Shown: positions 11,484-19,770 of the stretch, piece after piece
Layout: each line of letters starts with the position of its first letter
Position numbering within the stretch: position 1 is the stretch's first letter
NCBI GenBank assembly: GCA_048498995.1
Contig: JBEHWX010000053.1
Span: 1-40,376, forward strand
Direction: 5' to 3'
Length of the DNA stretch: 40,376 nucleotides
Source of the DNA: JBEHWX01 sp048498995
GTDB taxonomy: Bacteria; Bacteroidota; Ignavibacteria; OLB7
Notes under the pieces: generated by a model
Seen by the model: only the letters and a program-made list of their open reading frames with translations
Told to the model about the DNA's origin: nothing
The model's database searches: none
Program-made: the position numbers and the translations under genes

Positions 11484-12161
11484 TTGTCTGTCATTTCGAA
11501 ATACACCGTGTCGCGTCCGCAGCAGACCGTGAGTGACGAGGAGTTGCTCGACCAGTTTCTGGTCGGGGATGACGTGGCGTACGTGAAGCTCTACGAGCGC
11601 TACGACAAGGGAGTGTTGACATATCTGAGGACGATCCTGAAGGATGCGCCGGAAATCGCCGACGACCTCTTTCAGGAAACGTTCGTGAGGCTGTTCAGGG
11701 AGCGTGATCGCGCCCGTCAGCGTGGCCCGGAATACGGTTCGATCAAGAACCTCCGCGGCTGGATCTTTCGCGTGGCCCACAACCTGGCCATCAGCCATCT
11801 TCGCGCGGAGCGCCCGTATATTCCGCTGTCGGAGATGGAAGGAGAGGGAGGACGATGGGACGAGCGCCTGATGGTGCCGATCGAGGAGTCCTTCCAGGAT
11901 TTATACGGCGATGCCCGTCAGTTCAATGACGGAGAGGTCTACGAAAGGCTGAAAGCCTGCATCGAGCTCCTACCGCAGTCGCTTCGGGAGGTCTACGTGC
12001 TCCGCGAGATCAATGGTCTCGAATACGAGCAGGTTGCCGAGGTGGCCGGATGCTCGCAGGAGGCGGCGCGCATGCGGATAAGCCGCGCGCGCCGCGCGCT
12101 TCGAAAGTCACTGTCAAAGTTCCTCGATCTCGGTCGCGACGGCGACGGAGCGGATGCTTAG
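11484..12161 (+). CDS. ECF-type RNA polymerase sigma factor (cassette 1)
   Basis: 225 aa from the TTG at 11484 (CGGAG six bases upstream); a GTG at 11418 would add 22 residues of no family character. It has sigma region 2 (LLDQFLVGDDVAYVKLYERY, DDLFQETFVRLFRER, GWIFRVAHNLAISHLR) and region 4 (LLPQSLREVYVLREINGLEY, then EEAARM-like SQEAARMRISRARRALR). The inter-domain linker is about 60 residues, with an IEE...DLYGDA motif that recurs in the sigma factor at 16991. It directs RNA polymerase to target promoters when released from its anti-sigma factor, presumably the protein encoded 84 bp downstream. It is paralogous to the second sigma factor, and both precede the same unusual partner type. Confidence 0.92.
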   Translation: MSVISKYTVSRPQQTVSDEELLDQFLVGDDVAYVKLYERYDKGVLTYLRTILKDAPEIADDLFQETFVRLFRERDRARQRGPEYGSIKNLRGWIFRVAHNLAISHLRAERPYIPLSEMEGEGGRWDERLMVPIEESFQDLYGDARQFNDGEVYERLKACIELLPQSLREVYVLREINGLEYEQVAEVAGCSQEAARMRISRARRALRKSLSKFLDLGRDGDGADA

Positions 12162-12245
12162 CCGAGAGCCCGCCCGTGGCTCGACGTGGGGAACAGTGGT
12201 CCGGTCTGACCGCATTTCCTTTGGGATCGGAGGATCCCGCACACG

Positions 12246-13946
12246 ATGAATATCGAACATCTCATATCGAATTATCTGGACGGGGAGCTGAGCCCCGAGG
12301 CGGAGGCGGAGCTGCATTACAGGCTCTCCCTCTCCCCGGAGGGACGCAAGCTTTTCCGCGAGCATCTCGCGCTGCGGGGGACGGCGCGCGATCGCGAATT
12401 GCTCGCCGAGCCGAGTACCGTGATGCGGGCGGCGCTCTTTACCCGCCTGGCGCACGAGGGGATGAATTCCGCCACGGCCAACCAGGCCGGCATGATCGCC
12501 GACACCCCGGTGTCGCAGCCCCAGGCACCCTCCCTCATCGATCATCCCGTCGCCACGGGGTTCGGAGATCGCGCCGTGCGCTGGGGGCTGCCGATACTCT
12601 GCGCCCTGACCGCGACCGCGCTCATCCTCATCGACCGACATGTACCGGAGGCGGCTCCGGCACCGGCTGCGAACCCATCCGCCGTGGCCGGCGAACGGCC
12701 CCGGCGGAGTCCGGTGGATGCCGCCGCGCGCGCCTCCGTCCCGCGGAGTGATCTCCGGACCGACGCCCGGATGTCCGAGGGGACTCCGACGTCTGCCGGT
12801 TCGGGAGCTTCCACGTCGGGATCCTCGACATCGACTGCCTTCTCATCGGGAGCTTCATCGCGTGGGATGATCGCCGATGCGTCCGAGCGCTCCGACGCCG
12901 GTGATCGTCGGACACGCCAGGCCGCCTCGGACCACGCCTCCTCGGACCGGGCCTCCTCGGGACATGCTCCCACGATCGCCGCGATGACCGAGCCGAGCCT
13001 CGACCGGAACGGCCCCGCGCACTCGCGGACGTCGCATCGGAATCCGCCGCATCAGAATCTTCCCTCGCGAAATACGCCATCCCAGAGCGCGCCGTCGCGG
13101 GATGGGGCACTGCGGGATGCGTCCGAGCGGCGGGTTGCCAGCCGCGACGCTGCCCAGAATCTTCCCTCGCGGGATCTTCCCTCACAGGATCTCTCCTCGC
13201 GGGAGCGTCCGTCGGATGCCCACCCTTCGGAGGCGCTTCCTCCGTCGACGGAGCCCCGGACGCCGGAGCCCCGGACGCCGGAGGCGCATCGGATGGTGAC
13301 CACGCCGGCGACGATCGACTCGCTGAACCGGGAGCTTCGGGCCAGCGCCAGCATGCGTCGGGAGGATATGGCTGGAGCAGATGGGCTGACGCCGTTCGCC
13401 TCGTTCGGGGCGGGCGCCTTCGGCGGCGGGTTCCCGTCGCCCGATTACACGCTCCGTCTCGGCATCGAGCTTCCCGGCGGGAACCATCAGCTCTACGCGA
13501 TCTTCGGCAGCTCCGGCTATGCGATGAACGTGGTGGATCACGTGTCGGCCATCGAGCTGAGCTCCCCCATGGTGGTGCAGCCGCCGCCGGATCAGTTCAG
13601 CCAGACCACGGCGCGTGAGCTCTGGTATGGCATCGGCTACCGCTACTCGGTTCCCCTGGCCGGCGACCTCAACCTCGGCGGCGCGGCGGAGGCCGGCCTC
13701 GGCGGGGAGTATGTCCGCTTCGGTGTCTCGGCGCCGGTCACCTACGACCTCGACGGGATGATCCGTCTGGAGCTGACGCCGATGCTGCAGTACGTCACCG
13801 CCCTCGGCTCCACCACCTCCACGTCGTCGTACGAAGCGCAGGTGACCAGCGGCCGACGCGATCAGCACGAGGTGACCGAGTCGCTGGTGATCTCCGGCAA
13901 GCTGCGTCCGGGAGTCGGGGTGGGAGTCTCCTTCCTCTTCCGCTGA
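12246..13946 (+). CDS. Anti-sigma-like transmembrane protein with long linker and C-terminal beta-barrel-like domain (cassette 1)
   Basis: 566 aa. Residues 1-75 (IEHLISNYLDGELSPEAEAE, then helical) look like the start of an anti-sigma domain, but the H-x3-C-x2-C zinc motif is absent; the only early Cys is inside the membrane segment. One transmembrane helix follows (about 113-130, WGLPILCALTATALILI). About 240 residues of Ser/Arg/Pro/Ala-rich low complexity come next, with repeats such as LPSRDLPSQDL and EPRTPEPRTPE. Residues about 370-566 are rich in Gly/aromatic alternating strands (ELWYGIGYRYSVPL, NLGGAAEAGLG, VGVGVSFLFR), resembling an outer-membrane beta-barrel. The C-terminal part aligns by eye with that of the protein at 17825. 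Inferred: cytoplasmic sigma-binding head, periplasmic tether, outer-membrane sensor. It follows the sigma gene by 84 bp. Confidence 0.75.
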   Translation: MNIEHLISNYLDGELSPEAEAELHYRLSLSPEGRKLFREHLALRGTARDRELLAEPSTVMRAALFTRLAHEGMNSATANQAGMIADTPVSQPQAPSLIDHPVATGFGDRAVRWGLPILCALTATALILIDRHVPEAAPAPAANPSAVAGERPRRSPVDAAARASVPRSDLRTDARMSEGTPTSAGSGASTSGSSTSTAFSSGASSRGMIADASERSDAGDRRTRQAASDHASSDRASSGHAPTIAAMTEPSLDRNGPAHSRTSHRNPPHQNLPSRNTPSQSAPSRDGALRDASERRVASRDAAQNLPSRDLPSQDLSSRERPSDAHPSEALPPSTEPRTPEPRTPEAHRMVTTPATIDSLNRELRASASMRREDMAGADGLTPFASFGAGAFGGGFPSPDYTLRLGIELPGGNHQLYAIFGSSGYAMNVVDHVSAIELSSPMVVQPPPDQFSQTTARELWYGIGYRYSVPLAGDLNLGGAAEAGLGGEYVRFGVSAPVTYDLDGMIRLELTPMLQYVTALGSTTSTSSYEAQVTSGRRDQHEVTESLVISGKLRPGVGVGVSFLFR

Positions 13947-14340
13947 TCCCGGTGTCGAGGGGAGAAATCCCCCGAAACATTCGAATTATGCTCCATCGGC
14001 GACGGTGGCTGGCGAGGGGATTCCCCGGTTCCGGCCACCGTTGCCGTTTCATCGCCACACTCGACCCCCGGTTCATTCGTCGAAAGCTCTAACCAATCGA
14101 CCCGTATCACCCGTTACATCAGGAAACGGCGGGTGTGTCCTCGGGTCTGCGCCCCACTCCGTCGGGCCTCCCCGGTCCAGGGGGGAGGGAGCGCGTCACT
14201 CCACTAAACTCCGAGGAGACTCACACTTCCAAGTCCTGGATTCCGCCGTAAGGCGCGGTTGTTGCAGGGAAGTGAACCGTTACGTATTGCTACGAATAGT
14301 ACTCGACGACCAAGATTCAGGACGATAAGGAGAAGTGTTG
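13947..14340 (+). other. Leader region of the DUF3160 gene
   Basis: 394 bp without a gene. It holds the hairpin at 14002-14041 and a smaller one (CCTCCCC/GGGGAGG, about 14167-14188). Just before the start it has a good ribosome-binding site, AAGGAG at 14327-14332. A promoter, perhaps read by one of the neighbouring sigma factors, is expected here, but I could not find a sequence shared with the other cassette. Confidence 0.5.
14002..14041 (+). terminator. Hairpin after cassette-1 anti-sigma gene
   Basis: ACGGTGGC (14002-14009) pairs with GCCACCGT (14034-14041), extended by three further pairs (one wobble), with an inner GGGGATTCCCC palindrome. TTGCCGTTTC rather than a T-run follows. It could end the sigma/anti-sigma transcript. 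Confidence 0.55.
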
Positions 14341-16758
14341 ATGCGAATCACGAACCGCTCCGGACTGTTCGCAGTCCTCATGGTGGGGATGGCCGTGCCG
14401 TTCGGCGCCGCCGTTGCCCAGCGTGCCGCGCTCCAGGAGATCCAGGCACCGGTGACGACCGGTTTCGGTGCCTATACCCCGTATGCCATCCCGCCGTACC
14501 GGGCGCAGGTAGGCTTGAGCGAGCCGACCGTGAGCCCGAACTTTTCGAACGTCGCCACGCCCGGCTCCGGCTTTCCCTGGACCTCCTATTTCTCCAACGG
14601 GGAGCGCGCTCTCCTGCTCCGGAACAACATGATGGCGCGTCCCGAGGCGTTCGCGACCTTCGCCCAGGCCTATGCCCCCGAGACCAGCCCGGTCGACCTT
14701 CCGAGCTTCGTCACCGTGGATGCCGTGCTGCACGGCCTCAGGATGACCGCGCTCGAGGCGCTCCGGGTCTCGGAGCGGGATCATGCCGCCCCCACGCTCC
14801 TTTCGATTCTCGACGATCTTTCCGGCGCCTTCTCCAAGGCGCTCGATGGGGAGAAGAACCGCGTGATCGCCGATGCCGATCGGCGGCTGCTCGCCTATGT
14901 CCAGACCGCGCAGGCGCTGCTGGAGAAGGGGACTTCGGTCGACAGCCGGGTCGCCGGCATGGTCGATCAGGAACTGGCCCGGATCAGAAGCGCCGCCGGC
15001 AGCGCCGAGTCGGCGATCGTCCCCTCGACCACGATCGATTATTCCCGCTTCCGTCCCTCCGGCTACGATGCCTCCAGCCAGGCGACGGCCGATTACTTCC
15101 GTGCCCGCACCTGGCTGAGCGAGGTCGGCTTCCCGCTTCGCGATCGGAGCGGCTCGATCGAGTCGGACGTGGCGCGCATGGGCATTCTGCTGGCGCGGGC
15201 GATGGACAACCTGGCCTCCTCCGGCGATTTCCGCGACCGCTACATGGGGATCAGCGAGATGTACGCATTCTTCGGCGGACGTCCGGAAGGGGAGCTGACC
15301 TGGGACGTGATCGCCGGAGCCACGCGCGGCTACTACGGACGGTTCGTCACCGCCGATGCCTCCGCGCTGGCCGATGAGGGGGAGCTCGAGAAATTCGTGA
15401 ACTATGTCGATGAGCAGGCCCCCGCCGGCCGCTCCGGCAGCCGGACGTTCCGCCTCCTCGGCAAGACCTCCTCCAGCGTCGACGCGATGATCGCGGCCGC
15501 CGGTGGGAGCCGTCTCGGCCTTGCCGCCGCGCTCGGAAGCGATCGGGCGCGGACCTCCGCCGCGGCAACCGCCTCGGCCGGCGATCTCTCCTCGGCGCTC
15601 TCGCGCCCCGGCGAGGACTGGGTGCAGGATATGAACTGGGCGCTTCTGTATACCGCGCGCCCGCTCATCGGAAGCGGCGAGCGTGCCGACAGCTACCCCC
15701 GCTTCATGCGGAGCGCCGTCTGGCGCGACCGTGAGCTGACCGGCGCGCTCGGCGCCTGGGCCGATTACGCGCACCTTCCGGCCGTGGTGCAGATGACCGC
15801 GGCGGGGAGCGCCGCCCGCGCCGTCGGACGTGGTGGCGGCAGTGATATCGGCTCCGAGGGATATGTCGAGCCGAATCCGGAGGCATGGGCTCGCGTGGCC
15901 TCGCTGGCCGGCTACCTGCGCAACGGCTTCACCGAGGGACCGAACGGCCGCCTTGCCGGCGCGGCGGTGGAGAGAAAGCTGAGTGATATCGAGAGCGCGG
16001 CGGCCGGGATGATGCAGATCGCCGCGCGCGAGCTCGAGGGGAAGGAGCTGAGCGACAACCAGCTCGACCTGATCGCCTCGATGCCCTCCCGCCTGGCGGC
16101 CTACGAGGCATTCTCCGATCGCTCCCTCCAGGGAGCCAACGGATCGGCCATGCTGGCCGGAGGGGCCGGAAGCGGCGCCAACGGACATCCGCTGGCGATC
16201 TACGTGATCGTGCCGCGCAATGATGGTGATGGTGGTCTCATGCTCACCCGTGGCGCCGTCTACAGCTACTTCGAGCCTTCCACGGCCGATGCCGGCTGGA
16301 CCGATCGCCTCACCCGCGAGGGGAGCTCGGTGCAGGCTCCGGCGTGGATGACGAGCTTCGTCAGCACGGAAAAGGGAGGATTCGCACAGGATGCCCGGAA
16401 ATTCCGCGCCGTGGAGGGGACCATTCCCGCCGCCGTCGCCTACGTGCCGAGTGCCGCCGAGCAGAAGCGTGCCCTCGCGGCCGTGCAGCTCGACATGGAA
16501 TCGAACGTCGTTCGCCGCTCCGGTGGCGAGCTCTGGGTCACCGTCAAGGCGCAGCAGCTCGACGGCGTCGACATCGTGCTGAGCGTGGTGAATACTTCGG
16601 GCCGGGTCGTCTACACCTCCAGCCCGGCGCGGATCGAGGGGGGAGAGCGGTACGACGTGGTCCGGGTCGAGAATCTGCCGGCCGGCCAGTACTTCCTGCG
16701 GGTCACCGATCCGCTCAATCAGCAGCTTGCCTCCGGACGCTTCATGGTCGTCAGATGA
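14341..16758 (+). CDS. Secreted DUF3160 protein with T9SS-type C-terminal tail (cassette 1 cargo)
   Basis: 805 aa from the ATG at 14341, eight bases after AAGGAG; in-frame GTG and TTG codons just upstream are less well placed. The signal peptide is FAVLMVGMAVPFGAAVAQ. The next several hundred residues match the DUF3160 pattern as I know it: FSNGERALLLRNNMMARP, then LPSFVTVDAVLHGLRMTALE. The last 95 residues (GELWVTVKAQQLDGVDIVLS, NLPAGQYFLRVTDPL) resemble a T9SS sorting domain, although the usual YPNP start is not seen. Role unknown; predicted at the cell surface or outside. Its place directly after a sigma/anti-sigma pair is mirrored by the second cassette, so it may be the target or the sensed partner of that pair. 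Confidence 0.85.
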   Translation: MRITNRSGLFAVLMVGMAVPFGAAVAQRAALQEIQAPVTTGFGAYTPYAIPPYRAQVGLSEPTVSPNFSNVATPGSGFPWTSYFSNGERALLLRNNMMARPEAFATFAQAYAPETSPVDLPSFVTVDAVLHGLRMTALEALRVSERDHAAPTLLSILDDLSGAFSKALDGEKNRVIADADRRLLAYVQTAQALLEKGTSVDSRVAGMVDQELARIRSAAGSAESAIVPSTTIDYSRFRPSGYDASSQATADYFRARTWLSEVGFPLRDRSGSIESDVARMGILLARAMDNLASSGDFRDRYMGISEMYAFFGGRPEGELTWDVIAGATRGYYGRFVTADASALADEGELEKFVNYVDEQAPAGRSGSRTFRLLGKTSSSVDAMIAAAGGSRLGLAAALGSDRARTSAAATASAGDLSSALSRPGEDWVQDMNWALLYTARPLIGSGERADSYPRFMRSAVWRDRELTGALGAWADYAHLPAVVQMTAAGSAARAVGRGGGSDIGSEGYVEPNPEAWARVASLAGYLRNGFTEGPNGRLAGAAVERKLSDIESAAAGMMQIAARELEGKELSDNQLDLIASMPSRLAAYEAFSDRSLQGANGSAMLAGGAGSGANGHPLAIYVIVPRNDGDGGLMLTRGAVYSYFEPSTADAGWTDRLTREGSSVQAPAWMTSFVSTEKGGFAQDARKFRAVEGTIPAAVAYVPSAAEQKRALAAVQLDMESNVVRRSGGELWVTVKAQQLDGVDIVLSVVNTSGRVVYTSSPARIEGGERYDVVRVENLPAGQYFLRVTDPLNQQLASGRFMVVR

Positions 16759-16823
16759 TGACCATCGCCGGACCGGAGTCGGACGCACTCGAGTCGGACA
16801 TACCGGCATCGGACGCGATCGTG

Positions 16824-16859
16824 GCACCCCATGCTTTCTTCTACGGGAGCATGGGGTGC
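16824..16859 (+). terminator. Perfect 12-bp hairpin after the DUF3160 gene
   Basis: GCACCCCATGCT (16824-16835) and its exact complement (16848-16859) surround a 12-nt loop, 65 bp after the stop codon. No T-tract follows. It separates cassette 1 from cassette 2. Confidence 0.7.
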
Positions 16860-16926
16860 GCTCGTTCCGGAGGAGCGGGCGGGAGCTGGCGCGAGGAAAA
16901 TTCCATTCGATCCCGCCGGAGGCTGT

Positions 16927-16934
16927 TATGTTTG
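16927..16934 (+). promoter_or_regulatory. Candidate -10 (TAnnTTTG) of the second sigma gene
   Basis: TATGTTTG matches the Bacteroidota consensus TAnnTTTG exactly, 56 bp before the sigma start. GCCGGAGG at 16915-16922 also occurs before the first sigma gene (11424-11431), but at a different spacing, so I do not count it as a promoter element. Confidence 0.4.
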
Positions 16935-16990
16935 ACCGGTGGCCGTGTCATAGCTGGTACCGGAAGGTGTGAACGAATCCCGACACCCCA

Positions 16991-17620
16991 GTGCTGAACC
17001 ATGAGCAACATACCGGCGTGACGACGCTGGACGCCCTGTGCGACGAGGCCCTCTTCGACAGATTCGTCGGGGGGGATGACGACGCGTACGTAGCGCTGTA
17101 CCGGCGCTACAATGCCCGTCTGTTGAGCTACATCGAATCGCTGGTCGGCCGGGATGATCGCGCCGCCGACGATCTGTTCCAGGAGACGTTTCTTCGTCTG
17201 TTCAGGGAGCGCACCCGCCATCAGGCGGCGCCTGGCGCCCCGATCCGGAACGTCGGAGGCTGGCTCTTCCGCGTGGCCAGAAACCTGACGCTGAACCACA
17301 TCCGCTCGGCGAAGTACCTCGCCGATTTCCCCGGCAACAACGACGAGATCCTCTTCACGACCGTCGAGGAGGCGCACGCCGAGCTCTTCGGCGACGCATG
17401 GGACGAGGAGTCCCTGCTGCGCGCCGTCCGCTCCGTCGTCGACACGCTCCCCTCCGGCCTGCGCGAGGTCTTCATGCTGCGCGAAGTCAACGGGATGAGC
17501 TACGAGGAGACGGCCGAGATCGTCGGCTGCACCGAGGAGGCGGCGCGGATGCGGATGAGCCGGGCCCGAAGCGCCATTCGCCGCGCGCTGGCCTCGTTCT
17601 TCGTCGAGAGCGAGAAGTAG
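16991..17620 (+). CDS. ECF-type RNA polymerase sigma factor (cassette 2)
   Basis: 209 aa starting at GTG 16991; the ribosome-binding site is weak and GTG 17018 is an alternative. Region 2 is LFDRFVGGDDDAYVALYRRY, DDLFQETFLRLFRER and GWLFRVARNLTLNHIRS; region 4 is TLPSGLREVFMLREVNGMSY and TEEAARMRMSRARSAIRRAL. It is very similar to the cassette-1 sigma factor throughout, including the linker motif VEE...ELFGDA, which most short ECF linkers would not retain, so the two are probably products of a duplication. It is followed after 204 bp by its presumed anti-sigma partner. Targets unknown. Confidence 0.92.
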   Translation: MLNHEQHTGVTTLDALCDEALFDRFVGGDDDAYVALYRRYNARLLSYIESLVGRDDRAADDLFQETFLRLFRERTRHQAAPGAPIRNVGGWLFRVARNLTLNHIRSAKYLADFPGNNDEILFTTVEEAHAELFGDAWDEESLLRAVRSVVDTLPSGLREVFMLREVNGMSYEETAEIVGCTEEAARMRMSRARSAIRRALASFFVESEK

Positions 17621-17824
17621 CGCCATGCCCCGTCCACGCTCCCGCGCCCCTCGTCACCAGACATCGACGGCGCGGGGATGAGCTCCTCCCGCCGTATACT
17701 CACGCCAGGATCGATCGACCGCCCGCGCCCATTCCCATCGGGAACGGCCTCGAGCCCGCGCGGGCACGCTCGTCCGAATGATTCCACGGTCCCCTTCACG
17801 AGAACGAGAGATATTCGATAGTCC

Positions 17825-19534
17825 GTGTCCGAACTGGAACTCCGCATATCGCGATACCTCGACGGCGAGATGAGCCTCGACCAGGAGATGGAGCTTCGGC
17901 TCCTCCTGGAGAGCTCGCCGGAAGCGCGGGCGCTGCTGAGAGAGATGACCCTCCTCCGCCGCGCCGCTCGGCGTCTTCCGACCATGGACGCGCCCCGGCG
18001 CAACGTGGAATCCCGTCTGTTCCGGCAGCTCCAGGCCGAAGGACTTCACGCCGGGGCTCCCCGCCCCGCCGCTCCGACCGATCGTCCGGTCGCCGCCGAT
18101 CCGTCGGCTCCGCCGGCGGCCGCGCCGATGGAGGCGCCCGGGGCCGATCGCGCTCCGGCCCCGCGCCGTCGCCTGCCTGTGATGCGTGGCGCCGTCACGA
18201 CCTTCGCCCTTCTTCTCCTCTTCCTGATCATCAGCGATCCGCTGATCACGCCGGAGCGTGACTCGACGCTGTCGCCGATCGCCGCCGTGGTTCCGCATTC
18301 CGGGACCGATGTGACGACCCTGGCCGACGCGCCGGCCGGCACGGAGCTCTCGAGCGGCATGACCTCCCGGGATGAAGCTTCGCCCGTCCGGGGCTTCCGC
18401 TCCGAGGGCGCTTCGCGCGCCCGCGCCACGCATAACAGCGAGCATCGCGTCGCCGGGTCCGCAATCGGATCCACCGCCGGATCCGTCGGTTACCATGCCG
18501 CGGCCGTCGGCACGGCGGGGGGCTCGCTGGACGACGTGGCGTCCGAGCCCGCGCTCGCGGCCAAGCTGGCCCCGCAGGAGTCCCGTCCGAGCGATGATGT
18601 TCGTCCCCGCATGATGGCCTTCGGCGGGCGGGCGCGCGGACCGGAGGCGCCGGCCGCCAGGATGGATGATGCGGGATCGCGGGATGCGGGATCGCAGGGG
18701 GTGATGGCGCAGAGTCTTACGGCGCAGGGCATCGCGACGCAGGGAGCGCCGGCGCTTCCTCCGGAGGCGATGACGCTCCGCCGCGCCATCGGCGGCTCCC
18801 GCCTCGGCGCGAGCGCGCCGGTGCCGGACGAGGATCGGACGGTCCGCCCCCGCTATGTCGGCCGCGGGGGGGATCCGTCGTTCGCCGCCTCGCTTCGTCC
18901 CGGTGTCTCCTACATCGGCAAGGGGGGAGGAATGATGGCGCAGGAGATGAGCCTCCGCTTCGACGCGTCTCTCGGACGGCATCATCAGCTCTCGCTGATC
19001 GCCGGCCGCGCTCCGACGGTGAGCGAGACCCGGACCGACCGGACCCGACTGCCGGATGAGCCGCAGGCGCTTTCGAGCATGATGCGCTCGGCCGATTCCA
19101 AGAACACCAACTTCGAGGATCCGACCCCGGCGCCCGCCACGGAGAACGCGTCGACTCCGGCTCCCGCGCCGGCAACGCCGGCGACGACGAGCTCCACGGC
19201 GCTCGCGCTCCGGAATGAGGTGTGGGTCGGCCTCGGCTACACCTACACCTTCGCGCCGGTCGAGGGGATGAACATCGGCGCCGGGGCGAAGGCGGGGGGA
19301 AGCCCCACCTCCTGGCGCGTCGGCGTGGAGCTCCCGATCCGGTATCGCATTACGCCCGCCGTCTCCGTCGAGGCGGTGCCGTCGGCCAGCTTCGTCGCTC
19401 CCTACGACGGATCCTCCTCCGCGTATGCCGCCGACGCTTCCGGCGACGGCTTCAGCTACAAGGGGGAGCAGCAGCGGCTCTCCTTCACCTCGGTCGGCCT
19501 CGAGGTCGGTCTGCGCGTCGAATTCGGCCGCTGA
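17825..19534 (+). CDS. Anti-sigma-like transmembrane protein with long linker and C-terminal beta-barrel-like domain (cassette 2)
   Basis: 569 aa from GTG 17825. The N-terminus LRISRYLDGEMSLDQEMELR parallels the cassette-1 partner's ISNYLDGELSPEAEAELHYR. No zinc-binding cysteines are present. One transmembrane helix is at about 122-138 (GAVTTFALLLLFLII). About 230 residues of Ala/Pro/Gly/Ser-rich linker follow, then a strand-rich C-terminal part (about 371-569) with EVWVGLGYTYTFAPV, WRVGVELPIRYRI and GLEVGLRVEFGR, which align with ELWYGIGYRYSVPL, VRFGVSAPVTYDL and GVGVGVSFLFR in the paralogue. A second Pro/Ala/Thr insert (about 425-460) interrupts the strands. Same inferred topology as the paralogue. 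A fusion of sigma control with an outer-membrane-like domain is unusual; prediction of structure would settle it. Confidence 0.75.
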   Translation: MSELELRISRYLDGEMSLDQEMELRLLLESSPEARALLREMTLLRRAARRLPTMDAPRRNVESRLFRQLQAEGLHAGAPRPAAPTDRPVAADPSAPPAAAPMEAPGADRAPAPRRRLPVMRGAVTTFALLLLFLIISDPLITPERDSTLSPIAAVVPHSGTDVTTLADAPAGTELSSGMTSRDEASPVRGFRSEGASRARATHNSEHRVAGSAIGSTAGSVGYHAAAVGTAGGSLDDVASEPALAAKLAPQESRPSDDVRPRMMAFGGRARGPEAPAARMDDAGSRDAGSQGVMAQSLTAQGIATQGAPALPPEAMTLRRAIGGSRLGASAPVPDEDRTVRPRYVGRGGDPSFAASLRPGVSYIGKGGGMMAQEMSLRFDASLGRHHQLSLIAGRAPTVSETRTDRTRLPDEPQALSSMMRSADSKNTNFEDPTPAPATENASTPAPAPATPATTSSTALALRNEVWVGLGYTYTFAPVEGMNIGAGAKAGGSPTSWRVGVELPIRYRITPAVSVEAVPSASFVAPYDGSSSAYAADASGDGFSYKGEQQRLSFTSVGLEVGLRVEFGR

Positions 19535-19561
19535 GGGGAGATCCCGGCGGCTGTTTCCCAA

Positions 19562-19579
19562 CCGGCATCGACATGCCGG
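19562..19579 (+). terminator. Short hairpin after cassette-2 anti-sigma gene
   Basis: CCGGCAT (19562-19568), loop CGAC, ATGCCGG (19573-19579), 27 bp after the stop codon. CCGTGCTCCCTTCC follows. A weak terminator or a read-through structure before the downstream secreted-protein gene. Confidence 0.4.
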
Positions 19580-19770
19580 CCGTGCTCCCTTCCCACACGC
19601 ACGCTCCCACGCCCGCCAATTCCCGCCCCCGGGCACCTATCGTTGTTCGGGGGACGCGCGCATGGTAATTTCGGCTCCCGATCCGTTGTCCGGTACCCAC
19701 GGTGCCGGACGCGTTACCCGGGCATGCTCGCGACTGCGGTCCCGACGAACACTTTCAACAGGCAGTGACC

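Noticed and set aside
11424..16922. GCCGGAGG shared upstream of both sigma genes as a common promoter element
   Set aside because: The distance to the candidate -10 differs (1 against 4 bases), and in a GC-rich genome such an 8-mer can recur by chance.
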